Source of the DNA: an uncultured Xanthomonas sp.
GTDB lineage: Bacteria; Pseudomonadota; Gammaproteobacteria; Xanthomonadales; Xanthomonadaceae
Assembly: GCA_943912265.1 (NCBI GenBank)
Contig: CALTTS010000015.1
Location: forward strand, 1-64,000
Reading direction: 5' to 3'
DNA length: 64,000 nucleotides
A program made the translations under genes and the position numbers. Every line of letters starts with the position of its first letter. Position 1 is the first letter of the stretch. The notes under the pieces are model-generated. The model did no database searches. It worked only from the letters and a program-made list of their open reading frames with translations, and was not told where the DNA came from. Below are positions 7,220-16,357 of this stretch, piece by piece.

Positions 7220-8479
7220 ATGTTCACGCAACGTGTCCGGCCGCTCGTGGCCGTCGGGTTCGCGGTGGCTGCCCTGGCATTCGCGTCGCCCTCGATGGCG
7301 ATCGAACCTGTAGCCGAGCCCGCCCCATCTTATGAAGATCTGATCGCCCGGCTCGACGCGTTGCCGTCGATGCTCGAGGCCGATGCCGTCTACGACGCGG
7401 CCGCCGCCCGTGCCCAGCAGGCGCGGGCCCTGCCCAACCCCTCGATCGTGTACGACCGGGAGAACGTCTACGGCACCGGGCCCTACAACGGCACCGGCAA
7501 TGCCGAATCGACCCTGTCGATCAACCAACCCCTCGAACTGTTCGGCCAGCGCAGCGCCCGCATCCAGGCGGCGCGCTCCGAGGCCGACGCGGCGGGCCTG
7601 CGGCGCGAACAGGCCCGCTGGCAGATCGCAGGCCGGTTGGCGCTGGCCTACGCCGAGGCCGAAGCCGCGGCACGTCGCCACGACCTGGCGGCCGAAGCGC
7701 TGTCGCTGACCGAGCAGGATGCGCGCGGGGTCGCCGCCATGGTCGAGCAGGGTCGCGAGGCCACACTGCGGGGCGTCCAGGCCCAGAGCGAGGTCGAGGC
7801 CGCCAGGGCGGCGCTCGATGAAGCCAGGGCCCTTCGGGACGGTGCGTTCGCCCGTCTGTCGGCGATCGCCCTGCTCGACCGGCCGGTGCAAGCGATCGGC
7901 GCGAGTCTGCTCGATCGCACGCCCGCCCTGCCGGGAGCCAGATCGGACGACCCGCTGGCCGTCCAGGTCGCCACCGCCGAACTCGACGCCGCCAGCCGCC
8001 TGGTGACAGTCGAGCGGCGCCGCGCGCTCCCGGACGTCAGCGCTGGCGTCGGCATGCGCCGGTTCCGGGACACCGGCGACGAGGCGTTCACGGTCGGCGT
8101 CGAGTTGACCGTCCCGCTGTTCGACCGCAACCGGGGCGGCATCCGCGCCGCCTATGCCGAGCAGCGGGCCGCCGAAGCGCGCCTGATCGCGCAAAGGCAG
8201 GAGGCGCAGGCGGAACGGCTCACCGCCGAGGCCGCGCTGGCCGCATCGAGCAGCCGCACGCGGGCCGCCGACAGCGGCGTCGCGGCCGCCGAGGAGGCCT
8301 ATCGCCTGTCCCGCATCGGCTTCGAGGCCGGCCGGATCTCGCAGCTGGAACTTCGCAGCACACGTGCGGCGCTGATCGCCTCGCGCAACGCCGCCGTGGA
8401 CGCGCGGATCGCGCGCGTCCTTGCCGAAATCGACCTGGCGCGCCTCGAAGGCCGTGCCCCGTTCGGAGAATCCCGATGA
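7220..8479 (+). CDS. czcC: CzcC-type outer-membrane efflux protein
   Basis: A 419-aa TolC-family outer-membrane channel of a heavy-metal RND pump. It has a signal peptide (MFTQRVRPLVAVGFAVAALAFASPSMA) and then two repeated coiled-coil OEP halves rich in Ala/Arg/Glu. The N-terminal half begins PSYEDLIARLDALPSM and the second half contains LDRNRGGIRAAYAEQRAAEAR. The ATG at 7220 is preceded by GGAG (7211-7214); an upstream start at 7172 has no comparable support. It overlaps czcB by 4 bp. Confidence 0.88.
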   Translation: MFTQRVRPLVAVGFAVAALAFASPSMAIEPVAEPAPSYEDLIARLDALPSMLEADAVYDAAAARAQQARALPNPSIVYDRENVYGTGPYNGTGNAESTLSINQPLELFGQRSARIQAARSEADAAGLRREQARWQIAGRLALAYAEAEAAARRHDLAAEALSLTEQDARGVAAMVEQGREATLRGVQAQSEVEAARAALDEARALRDGAFARLSAIALLDRPVQAIGASLLDRTPALPGARSDDPLAVQVATAELDAASRLVTVERRRALPDVSAGVGMRRFRDTGDEAFTVGVELTVPLFDRNRGGIRAAYAEQRAAEARLIAQRQEAQAERLTAEAALAASSSRTRAADSGVAAAEEAYRLSRIGFEAGRISQLELRSTRAALIASRNAAVDARIARVLAEIDLARLEGRAPFGESR

Positions 8480-9735
8480 ACACCAATACGAGGCGACTGA
8501 TGCTCGCCGCGGCGCTCCTGATCGCCCTCGCCGCAGGCTTCGGCCTGGCCAGGCTCACCGGAGGCCAGGATGCCGAAACCTCCCATGCGGCCCATTCCGA
8601 CGACGACGGCCATGCGTCGCACGGGGACGACCAGGCACAGGAAAGCCATGCCGATCATGGCGCCGAAGACGGCCATGACGAGAAAGGCGACCACGACGAC
8701 CACGGCGATGAAGCGGCCGAGGGCGAGGAAGGCCTGGTCGCACTGACGCAGCAGCAGATCGAGGCGTCGGGCATCCAGGTCGTGGCCCTGGGCCGGGGCG
8801 GCGGCAGCGAGACGCGCCTGAGCGGTCGCGTCGAGTCCGCCATCGGCGCACGCGCCTCCGTTGCCGCCTCGGTCGGCGGCCGCGTCGAGCGCGTCATCGT
8901 GGCACCCGGCACTCCTGTCCGCGCCGGCCAGCCGCTCGCGGTGATCGTGAGCGGCGAAGCGGCGACGATGCGGGCGGGCGCGGAGGCCGCACGCGCCGAG
9001 GCCGAAGCGGCACGGCTGGTCTACCAGCGCGACCAGGCGCTGGTGACCCAGGGCGTGGTCGCCCGGCAGGAACTCGAAGCCTCGCGCGCACGCTCGCTGG
9101 CGGCCGATGCCGCGGCCCGGGCGGCCGCGGCCCAGGTCGCCGCGGCCGGTTCGCCGAACGCAGGCGGGCGCGTGACCATCAGCAGTCCCGTGCCCGGCGT
9201 CGTCGGCGCGGTGCAGGTGACGCCCGGCGGCTTCGTCGCCGCGGGCGACCTCGTGGCCAACGTGGCCGATCCCGCGCAGACCGAACTGGTGTTTTCCGCC
9301 CCACCCGCGCTCGCTGCGCAGATCGCGCCCGACGCGCGCATCGAGGTCACCGGGGCCAACGGGAGCTTCAGCGCCGTCGTGATCGGCGCGGCCGCCGACG
9401 TGCGCGAACAGGGCGGCATGGCGATCATCCGCGCGCGGCCCCGATCCGGCTCGCTTCCGCCGCTCGGCACGCCGGTATCCGGCCGCGTGGTGACGGGCGC
9501 CCGGGACGGCACGCTGACCGTGCCCGCCGACGCCGTGCAGACGGTGGAGGGCCGGTCGGTCGTGTTCGTGGCCGGCGACGACGGCTTCCGTGCCACCCCG
9601 GTGCTCGCGGGACGTCGCGCCGGCAGTCGCATCGAGATCCTCAACGGGCTGTCGGGCGACGAACGCGTCGCCGCGACCAACGCGTTCCTGCTGAAGGCCG
9701 AACTCGCCAAGGGCGAGGCCGAGCACGGCCACTGA
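8476..9735 (+). CDS. czcB: CzcB-type periplasmic adaptor (membrane fusion protein)
   Basis: A 419-aa adaptor that links the RND pump to the outer-membrane channel. The N-terminal membrane anchor (residues about 9-27) is followed by a long His/Asp/Glu-rich segment (about 34-85, with repeated H-D-D and S-H motifs), typical of metal-binding CzcB adaptors. After it come the barrel-sandwich/lipoyl half-motifs (VGGRVERVIVAPGTPVRAGQ and VTISSPVPGVVGAVQV) around an alpha-helical hairpin. It overlaps czcC by ATGA and is followed after 10 bp by czcA. Confidence 0.9.
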   Translation: MNTNTRRLMLAAALLIALAAGFGLARLTGGQDAETSHAAHSDDDGHASHGDDQAQESHADHGAEDGHDEKGDHDDHGDEAAEGEEGLVALTQQQIEASGIQVVALGRGGGSETRLSGRVESAIGARASVAASVGGRVERVIVAPGTPVRAGQPLAVIVSGEAATMRAGAEAARAEAEAARLVYQRDQALVTQGVVARQELEASRARSLAADAAARAAAAQVAAAGSPNAGGRVTISSPVPGVVGAVQVTPGGFVAAGDLVANVADPAQTELVFSAPPALAAQIAPDARIEVTGANGSFSAVVIGAAADVREQGGMAIIRARPRSGSLPPLGTPVSGRVVTGARDGTLTVPADAVQTVEGRSVVFVAGDDGFRATPVLAGRRAGSRIEILNGLSGDERVAATNAFLLKAELAKGEAEHGH

Positions 9736-9745
9736 GGACGCCATC

Positions 9746-12700
9746 ATGTTCAAACTCATCATTGAAACGGCGGTCCGCTTCCGCTGGGCAGTGGTCTTCG
9801 TGGCGGCGGTCATCGCCGCATACGGCCTGTTCCAGCTCAGCAAGCTGCCGATCGACGCCGTGCCGGACATCACCAACCGGCAGGTGCAGATCAACACCAT
9901 CGCGCCCGCGCTCGCCCCGGGGCAGATCGAGCGCCAGGTCACTTTCCCGCTCGAAACAGCGCTGGCCGGCATCCCGGGGCTGACCAGCACGCGTTCGCTC
10001 TCGCGCAACGGCTTCTCGCAGGTCACGGCGATCTTCACCGACCAGACCGACATCTACTTCGCGCGCCAGCAGGTGGCCGAACGCATGCGCGAGGTGCAGG
10101 AGGACCTGCCCGAGGGCGTAACGCCGATGATGTCGCCGGTCACGACCGGCCTCGGCGAAGTGCTGATGTGGACGGTGGACTACGTGCCGTTCGACCCGGC
10201 GAACGTCGGCAAGCCGAACGCGCCCGGCTGGCAGGCCGACGAGATCTACCTGACCCCCGAGGGTGACCGGCTCGCGACGGCGCAGGAGCGCGCCACCTAC
10301 CTGCGCACGGTGCAGGACTGGATCATCGCGCCGCAGATGCGCTCGACACCCGGCCTGGCCGGCGTCGACACGATCGGCGGTTACGTCAAGGAGTACGCCG
10401 TCCGTCCGAATGCCGAACGGCTGGCTGCCTACGGCATCGGCCTGGGAGAACTGGTGCAAGCGCTGGAACGCTCCAACGTCCAGGCCGGCGCGGGCTTCGT
10501 CCAGCGCGCCGGCGAAGGGCTGGTCGTCCGCGCCGATGCCCTGGCGCAGACGGTCGACGACCTGGCGCAGGCGCCGATTGCCAATCGCGGCGGCGTGGTG
10601 ATCCGTGTCTCAGACGTGGCCAGCGTCGGGCTCGGACAGGCGCCGCGGTTGGGCGCCGCCACACGCGACGGCCACGAAGCGGTGCTCGGCACGGCGCTGA
10701 TGATCGCCGGCGGCAACAGCCGCACGGTGGCGCAGGCGGCGGCCGAGCGCCTGGCCGAGGTCAACCGCTCCCTGCCTGCCGGCATCGTGGCCGAGCCCGT
10801 CCTCGACCGCAGCATGCTGGTCAATTCCACGATCAAGACCGTGGCCAGGAACCTGACCGAGGGCGCGCTGCTGGTCATCGTGGTGCTGTTCCTGCTGCTG
10901 GGCAACATGCGTGCCGCGGCGATCACCGCGCTGGTGATCCCGCTGTCATTCCTGTTCGCAGTGATCGGCATGAACCGCTTCGGGATCAGCGGCAACCTGA
11001 TGAGCCTGGGCGCGCTCGACTTCGGCATCCTGGTCGACGGCGCGGTGATCGTGGTCGAGGCGACACTGCTGATGCTCGGCCAGAAGCGGGCCGAACTGGG
11101 TAGGTCGCTCTCCGCCGGAGAGCGGCTGGGCGTGGCGATCCAGGCGGCGCGCAAGTTGGTGCGGCCCGCGGCGTTCGGCCAGTTGATCATCCTGCTGGTG
11201 TTCGCGCCGATCCTCACGCTGCAGGGCGTCGAGGGCAAGACGTTCCAGCCGATGGCCGCGACCTTCATGCTCGCCCTGATCGGCGCGTTCATCCTCTCCT
11301 TCACCTTCGTGCCGGCGATGGCCGCACTGTTCGTGCGCGAGCCCAAGGTCGCCCCCGGACACGCCCCGCCGCATGAGGACGAGAACGGATCGCACGGTGG
11401 GCACAGCGCCGAGCACGAGACCCGCATCATCCGATTCGTACGCAGCAGGGTCGAGCCGATTATCCGCACCTCGGTGTCGCGACCGCGCAGCGTTCTGATT
11501 GGTGCGGTTGCCATGCTCGCCATCGGCTTCGTGGCATTCCTCTCGTTGGGCCGGGAGTTCATGCCGACCCTCGACGAAGGCAACCTGGCGATGCAGGCGC
11601 TGCGGGTGCCGTCCGCTTCGCTGGAACAGTCGCTGGCGATGCAGTTGGCCCTGGAGAAGGCCATCACGAGCGAACCCGAGGTCAAGACGGTCTTCTCGCG
11701 CACGGGTACGGCGGAGGCGGCGATCGATCCCATGCCGACCAACATCTCCGACAGCGTGATCGTGCTCAAGCCGCGCGCCGAGTGGCCCGACAGGTCGCTG
11801 GGCAAGGACGACCTCATCCTCCGCCTGGAGTCGATCGTCGGCAACCAGATCGGCAACGCGTTCGAGTTCAGCCAGCCGATCGAACTGCGCTTCAACGAAC
11901 TGATCTCGGGCGTGCGCACGGACCTGGCGGTGATGGTGTTCGGCGACGACTTCGACGTCCTGCAGCCGATCGCCGACCAGGTCTCGCTGAAGCTGCGCGG
12001 CATCGACGGCGCGGCGGACGTGCGCGTGGAGCAGGTCTCGGGCCTGCCCACGCTCACCGTCCGGGTCGACCATGCCGCCGCGGCGCAGTACGGCCTGACC
12101 GCGGCGGACGTCAGCGAGGCGCTGGCGACCGGGATCGGCGGCACAGCGGCCGGCAAGATCTTCGAGGGCGACCGTCGCTTCGACGTCGTGATCCGGCTCG
12201 ACGAGGCCGACCGCAACGATCCGGCACAGCTCGCCGCCCTGCCGGTCGTCGCCCCCAACGGCACCGTGGTGCCGCTGTCCTCGGTCGCGCGCATCGACGT
12301 CAGCGAGGGTCCCAACCAGATCAGCCGCAACAACGGCAGCCGCCGCATCGTGGTGCAGGCCAATGTCCGTGGCCGCGACCTGGGTGGCTTCGTCAGGGAA
12401 GCGCAGGCCGCCGTGGCCGACATCGCCCTGCCCAGTGGCGTCTATCTGGACTGGGGCGGGCAGTTCGAGAACCTGCAGCGTGCCGAAGCACGCCTGGCCC
12501 TGGTGATCCCGATCGTGTTCCTGATGATCGGCGCCCTGCTGTACATGGCGCTCGGGACGATCCGCGAGGCCGCGCTGGTCTTCGTCTGCGTGCCGCTGGC
12601 GCTGGTCGGTGGCATCCTGGCACTGCTGGTGCGCGGCATGCCGTTCTCGGTGTCGGCGGCGGTCGGCTTCATCGCCGTCTCCGGCGTCGCCACGCTCAAC

Positions 12701-12994
12701 GGCCTGGTGCTGATGCAGGCCATCCGCGAACGGCTCGCGGCCGGAGATGCGCCGCTGGAAGCGGCGGCGACCGGCGCCGCCAACCGGCTGCGCGCCGTGC
12801 TCACCACGGCGCTGGTGGCGATCGTCGGCTTCATCCCGATGGCGATCGCGACCGGATCCGGCGCCGAAGTGCAGAAGCCGCTGGCGACCGTCGTCATCGG
12901 CGGACTGATCACGGCGACCGTGCTGACCCTGCTGGTGCTGCCCACGTTCGCGGCGCGGGCCATCGCGCATCGTCCGAAGCGGCACGCGACATGA
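9746..12994 (+). CDS. czcA: CzcA-type heavy-metal RND efflux pump
   Basis: A 1,082-aa proton-driven HME-RND transporter of the inner membrane. The fourth transmembrane helix carries the divalent-cation signature DFGxxxDGAxxxVE (LGALDFGILVDGAVIVVEA, near residue 425). N-terminal features such as LPIDAVPDITNRQVQINT are typical of CzcA/CusA-type pumps. The second porter half begins near FMPTLDEGNLAMQ, and the C-terminus has the expected helices. Length is normal for the family. A His-rich insert (HAPPHEDENGSHGGH) lies near residue 545. Zn, Cd or Co are the likely substrates from family knowledge; the exact set is not readable. Its stop overlaps the next gene by 4 bp. Confidence 0.93.
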   Translation: MFKLIIETAVRFRWAVVFVAAVIAAYGLFQLSKLPIDAVPDITNRQVQINTIAPALAPGQIERQVTFPLETALAGIPGLTSTRSLSRNGFSQVTAIFTDQTDIYFARQQVAERMREVQEDLPEGVTPMMSPVTTGLGEVLMWTVDYVPFDPANVGKPNAPGWQADEIYLTPEGDRLATAQERATYLRTVQDWIIAPQMRSTPGLAGVDTIGGYVKEYAVRPNAERLAAYGIGLGELVQALERSNVQAGAGFVQRAGEGLVVRADALAQTVDDLAQAPIANRGGVVIRVSDVASVGLGQAPRLGAATRDGHEAVLGTALMIAGGNSRTVAQAAAERLAEVNRSLPAGIVAEPVLDRSMLVNSTIKTVARNLTEGALLVIVVLFLLLGNMRAAAITALVIPLSFLFAVIGMNRFGISGNLMSLGALDFGILVDGAVIVVEATLLMLGQKRAELGRSLSAGERLGVAIQAARKLVRPAAFGQLIILLVFAPILTLQGVEGKTFQPMAATFMLALIGAFILSFTFVPAMAALFVREPKVAPGHAPPHEDENGSHGGHSAEHETRIIRFVRSRVEPIIRTSVSRPRSVLIGAVAMLAIGFVAFLSLGREFMPTLDEGNLAMQALRVPSASLEQSLAMQLALEKAITSEPEVKTVFSRTGTAEAAIDPMPTNISDSVIVLKPRAEWPDRSLGKDDLILRLESIVGNQIGNAFEFSQPIELRFNELISGVRTDLAVMVFGDDFDVLQPIADQVSLKLRGIDGAADVRVEQVSGLPTLTVRVDHAAAAQYGLTAADVSEALATGIGGTAAGKIFEGDRRFDVVIRLDEADRNDPAQLAALPVVAPNGTVVPLSSVARIDVSEGPNQISRNNGSRRIVVQANVRGRDLGGFVREAQAAVADIALPSGVYLDWGGQFENLQRAEARLALVIPIVFLMIGALLYMALGTIREAALVFVCVPLALVGGILALLVRGMPFSVSAAVGFIAVSGVATLNGLVLMQAIRERLAAGDAPLEAAATGAANRLRAVLTTALVAIVGFIPMAIATGSGAEVQKPLATVVIGGLITATVLTLLVLPTFAARAIAHRPKRHAT

Positions 12995-13575
12995 CGCAGG
13001 ATCTGGCCCGGCAGAAGAACGTCCTGCGGCAGGTGCTGCTGTGGAACCTCGCGCTGTTCGCGGGACTGGGCGTGGCGGGCTGGGTGGCCGATTCCAGCGC
13101 CCTGCTCGCCAACGCCGTCGACAACGGTTCGGATGCGGCCGTCTATCTGCTGAGCTACCTCGCCATCGATCGCCGCCCCGTCTGGAAACGCGGTGCGGCG
13201 ACCGTCTCGGGGATCATGTTGCTGATCTTCGCCGTGGCGGTCCTGGCGGACGTCGTCCGGCGGTGGATGTATGGGGCCGAGCCACTCGGCCCCGTCATGA
13301 TCGGGCTGGCGCTCGTCGCCGGAGCGATCAATCTGTGGTGCCTGGTGCTGCTGCGCCGCCTCCGTTCCGACGACGTGAACATGAAGGCGGCCGAGACCTT
13401 TAGCTTCAACGACTTCATTTCGAATGGCGGCGTGGTCGTGGCCGGGGTACTGGTGCTCTGGCTCGGGTCGTCCTGGCCGGACCTGGTGGCAGGTGCCTTG
13501 ATTGCTGCTGTCGCGTTCAAAGGCGGCATCGAGATCCTGCAGAGCGTGCGCGAGGACAAGCGGTCCGATGGATAA
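12991..13575 (+). CDS. Short CDF-like cation transporter
   Basis: A 194-aa inner-membrane protein resembling the transmembrane part of cation diffusion facilitators. VADSSALLANAVDNGSDA (helix 2) and FSFNDFISNGGVV (helix 5) correspond to the two metal-coordinating helices of the family. About five to six membrane helices are visible. The cytoplasmic C-terminal dimerisation domain of classical CDFs is absent. It overlaps czcA by ATGA and therefore belongs to the czc operon. Divalent-metal efflux is an inference from family and context. Confidence 0.78.
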   Translation: MTQDLARQKNVLRQVLLWNLALFAGLGVAGWVADSSALLANAVDNGSDAAVYLLSYLAIDRRPVWKRGAATVSGIMLLIFAVAVLADVVRRWMYGAEPLGPVMIGLALVAGAINLWCLVLLRRLRSDDVNMKAAETFSFNDFISNGGVVVAGVLVLWLGSSWPDLVAGALIAAVAFKGGIEILQSVREDKRSDG

Positions 13576-13626
13576 GGTCCGGCACACGTACAGATCCGCA
13601 AGCCGTCGAATCAAGGGGAAAGGACA

Positions 13627-16071
13627 ATGACCGAGACACTACGCATCGACCTGCAGATCCTGCTGCCGCAGGTACCGGACGAGGCCGATGCCTGCGTCAG
13701 GCGGCTGATCGACGATCTGGACGGTCGCAACGGCATCGGGCAGGTGCACATCCGCCCGGGCTCGAAGAGCGAGCCGGCGCAGCTGTGTGTCCACTACGAC
13801 CCGGACGTCGTGCCGCTCGCCCGCATCCGCGAGGTGGTCGAAAGCGCGGGCGCGGCGATCAGCGAGCGCTATGGCCATGCGCTGTGGGAGGTGGATGGGA
13901 TCGGCCACCAGCGCCGTGCGCGCACCGTCGCGGAACGGCTCAGGTCGCTTCCGGGCGTGCTGGAAGCCGACGCCAGCGCGGCAGGCATGGTCCATGTCGA
14001 GTACGACCGCCGCGAGGTTTCGGAGGATCGCATCCTGGCGGTCCTGGCCCGGATGAAGGTCGTTACGGTCAAGCCCATGGATGACGAGGAGCATGCGCAC
14101 GGCAAGGGCGGGGAGGCGCACGCGCACGGCGGGCTGCTGGGTCCGAACACCGAACTGATCTTCTCGCTGACCTGTGGCGCCTTGCTCCTCGCCGGTTTTC
14201 TGGTGGACAAGCTCCTCGCCGGTGCGCCCGCCTGGGTGCCGCTGGCCTGCTACGTCGCGGCGTACTTCTTCGGCGGCTTCTACACGCTGCGCGAGGCGAT
14301 CGACAACCTGCGCCTGAAGCGCTTCGAGATCGACACCTTGATGCTGGTGGCGGCTGCGGGCGCCGCGGCGCTCGGCTCGTGGGCCGAGGGCGCGCTGCTG
14401 CTGTTCCTCTTCAGCCTCGGCCACGCGCTCGAGCACTACGCCATGGGCCGGGCGAAGCGCGCCATCGAGGCCTTGGCCGAACTCGCGCCCGACTCGGCGA
14501 CGGTGCGACGCGACGGCCGGGTGCAGGAGATCGCGGTCGAGGACCTGGTCGTCGGCGACGTGGTGCTGGTCAAGCCGAACGAACGGCTGCCCGCCGACGG
14601 CTTCCTCGTGCTCGGCACCTCCAGCGTGAACCAGGCGCCGGTGACCGGCGAGAGCATCCCGGTCGACAAGCGGCCCGTGGACGACCCCGCGACGGCACGC
14701 GCACGCCCCGATGGCGTCGATGCCGCCTCGCGCGTGTTCGCCGGCACCATCAACGGCAGCGGCGCAATGGAGGTCGAGGTCACGCGCAAGTCCAGCGATT
14801 CGGCGCTGGCGCGCGTGGTCCAGCTGGTCAGCGAGGCCGAGACGCGCAAGTCACCGACCCAGCGCTTCACCGACCGGTTCGAGCGCATCTTCGTGCCCGC
14901 GGTGCTGGTACTGGCCTTCCTGCTGCTGTTCGCCTGGGTGGTCGTCGACGAGCCCTTCCGCGACAGCTTCTACCGCGCGATGGCGGTGCTGGTGGCCGCC
15001 AGCCCCTGCGCGCTGGCCATCGCCACGCCCAGTGCGGTGCTGTCGGGCATCGCCCGCGCGGCGCGCGGCGGCGTGCTGATCAAGGGCGGAGCGCCGCTGG
15101 AGGAACTCGGCTCGCTCAACGCGATGGCCTTCGACAAGACGGGGACCCTGACCGAAGGACGTCCGCGCATCACCGACGTCATCCCCGTCGATGGGGTGAC
15201 CGAAGAGGAACTGCTCACCGTTGCGGTCGCAGTCGAGTCGCTCAGCGATCATCCGCTGGCCGCGGCCATCGCCCGGGATGGCCGGGAGCGGCTGGGCGGG
15301 CGCGAGATACCGGCCGCCAGCGGCCTCGAAAACCTCATCGGCCGCGGCGTCACCGCCACGTTCGGCAACGAAACGGTGTGGATCGGCAAGGCCGAGATGT
15401 TCGGCACCGACGGCGTCGCGCCGCTGGGCGAACCGGCGGCGGCCGCCATCGCGCAACTGCGTGAAGCCGGACGTACCTCGATGGTGGTCAGGCAGGGCGA
15501 GCGCGATCTGGGCGCCATCGGCCTGCTCGACACCGCGCGCGAGGGCGCGCCGGAGGCGTTGAAGGAACTGCGCGCGCTCGGCATCACGCGCATGATCATG
15601 ATCTCCGGTGACCATCAACGGGTCGCCGACGCGATCGCCGCGGAAGTGGGCCTGGATGAAGCCTGGGGCGACCTGATGCCCGAGGACAAGGTTGAGGCCA
15701 TCCGCAAGCTGCGCGAGCAGGACAAGGTGGCCATGGTTGGTGATGGCGTCAACGACGCGCCGGCAATGGCCAACGCCACGGTCGGCATCGCGATGGGTGC
15801 CGCCGGTTCCGATGTCGCGTTGGAGACCGCCGACGTCGCGTTGATGGCCGACGACCTGCGCCACCTGCCGTTCGCGGTGGACCTGAGCCGCCACACGCGC
15901 AAGGTGATCCGGCAGAACGTGTTCGTCAGCCTGGGGATTGTCGCCTTCCTGGTGCCGGCGACGATTTTCGGCCTGGGCATCGGACCGGCGGTTGCCATCC
16001 ACGAAGGATCCACATTGCTGGTGGTGTTCAACGCGCTGCGGCTGTTGGCGTACCGGGGCCGCGGTGGCTAG
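13627..16071 (+). CDS. SPC-type heavy-metal P1B ATPase
   Basis: An 814-aa metal-exporting P-type ATPase. The ion-path motif is SPC (residues 459-461, AASPCALAIATPSA) rather than CPC, and a late helix carries HEGST (about 792). These mark the P1B-4-like group (Co/Zn/Fe/Cd transport in characterised members). The phosphorylation site is D503 in DKTGTLT; the HP site (SDHPLAAAI) and the hinge GDGVNDAP (about 705) are intact. Two N-terminal HMA-like folds (residues about 1-150) lack any CxxC motif and are followed by a short His-rich linker (HAHGKGGEAHAHGG). It starts 51 bp after the CDF-like gene, probably in the same operon. Confidence 0.9.
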   Translation: MTETLRIDLQILLPQVPDEADACVRRLIDDLDGRNGIGQVHIRPGSKSEPAQLCVHYDPDVVPLARIREVVESAGAAISERYGHALWEVDGIGHQRRARTVAERLRSLPGVLEADASAAGMVHVEYDRREVSEDRILAVLARMKVVTVKPMDDEEHAHGKGGEAHAHGGLLGPNTELIFSLTCGALLLAGFLVDKLLAGAPAWVPLACYVAAYFFGGFYTLREAIDNLRLKRFEIDTLMLVAAAGAAALGSWAEGALLLFLFSLGHALEHYAMGRAKRAIEALAELAPDSATVRRDGRVQEIAVEDLVVGDVVLVKPNERLPADGFLVLGTSSVNQAPVTGESIPVDKRPVDDPATARARPDGVDAASRVFAGTINGSGAMEVEVTRKSSDSALARVVQLVSEAETRKSPTQRFTDRFERIFVPAVLVLAFLLLFAWVVVDEPFRDSFYRAMAVLVAASPCALAIATPSAVLSGIARAARGGVLIKGGAPLEELGSLNAMAFDKTGTLTEGRPRITDVIPVDGVTEEELLTVAVAVESLSDHPLAAAIARDGRERLGGREIPAASGLENLIGRGVTATFGNETVWIGKAEMFGTDGVAPLGEPAAAAIAQLREAGRTSMVVRQGERDLGAIGLLDTAREGAPEALKELRALGITRMIMISGDHQRVADAIAAEVGLDEAWGDLMPEDKVEAIRKLREQDKVAMVGDGVNDAPAMANATVGIAMGAAGSDVALETADVALMADDLRHLPFAVDLSRHTRKVIRQNVFVSLGIVAFLVPATIFGLGIGPAVAIHEGSTLLVVFNALRLLAYRGRGG

Positions 16072-16323
16072 ATGGTCTGGAGAACCCCAGAAGAGGGGTC
16101 TGCGCGCCGCCCGCCACTTCGCCCCGTTAGGCACTAAGTCCGAGCTGCAGCTCTCGCTGCGACTCGCTCACACGTGGCGGCACATGGCAGTTTCGTACCG
16201 AATAACACCGCTTGGCGCAGGCCTGAGTCGGCTGGGAAGGGATAAACCACTATTATCCCGCTTTAATTTACAGCCACAACTCGAGCATTTCTGCAATTGA
16301 AATAGCATGTAATTACGTGGTAT

Positions 16324-16335
16324 GTAATACATTAC
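16324..16335. promoter_or_regulatory. Inverted repeat upstream of kfrA-like gene
   Basis: GTAAT-AC-ATTAC lies 22 bp before the kfrA-like ATG inside an AT-rich patch (16,250-16,345) that contrasts with the GC-rich surroundings. A further GTAATTACG lies just upstream. KfrA proteins repress their own promoters, so this is a candidate operator; binding is inferred only. Confidence 0.4.
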
Positions 16336-16357
16336 GAAATTGTCCGAGGAGGCCGTC

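Noticed and set aside
11782..12990. N-terminal part of a 597-codon frame leading into the short CDF-like gene
   Set aside because: It lies out of frame over czcA. The CDF-like protein starts at the ATG at 12991 overlapping the czcA stop.
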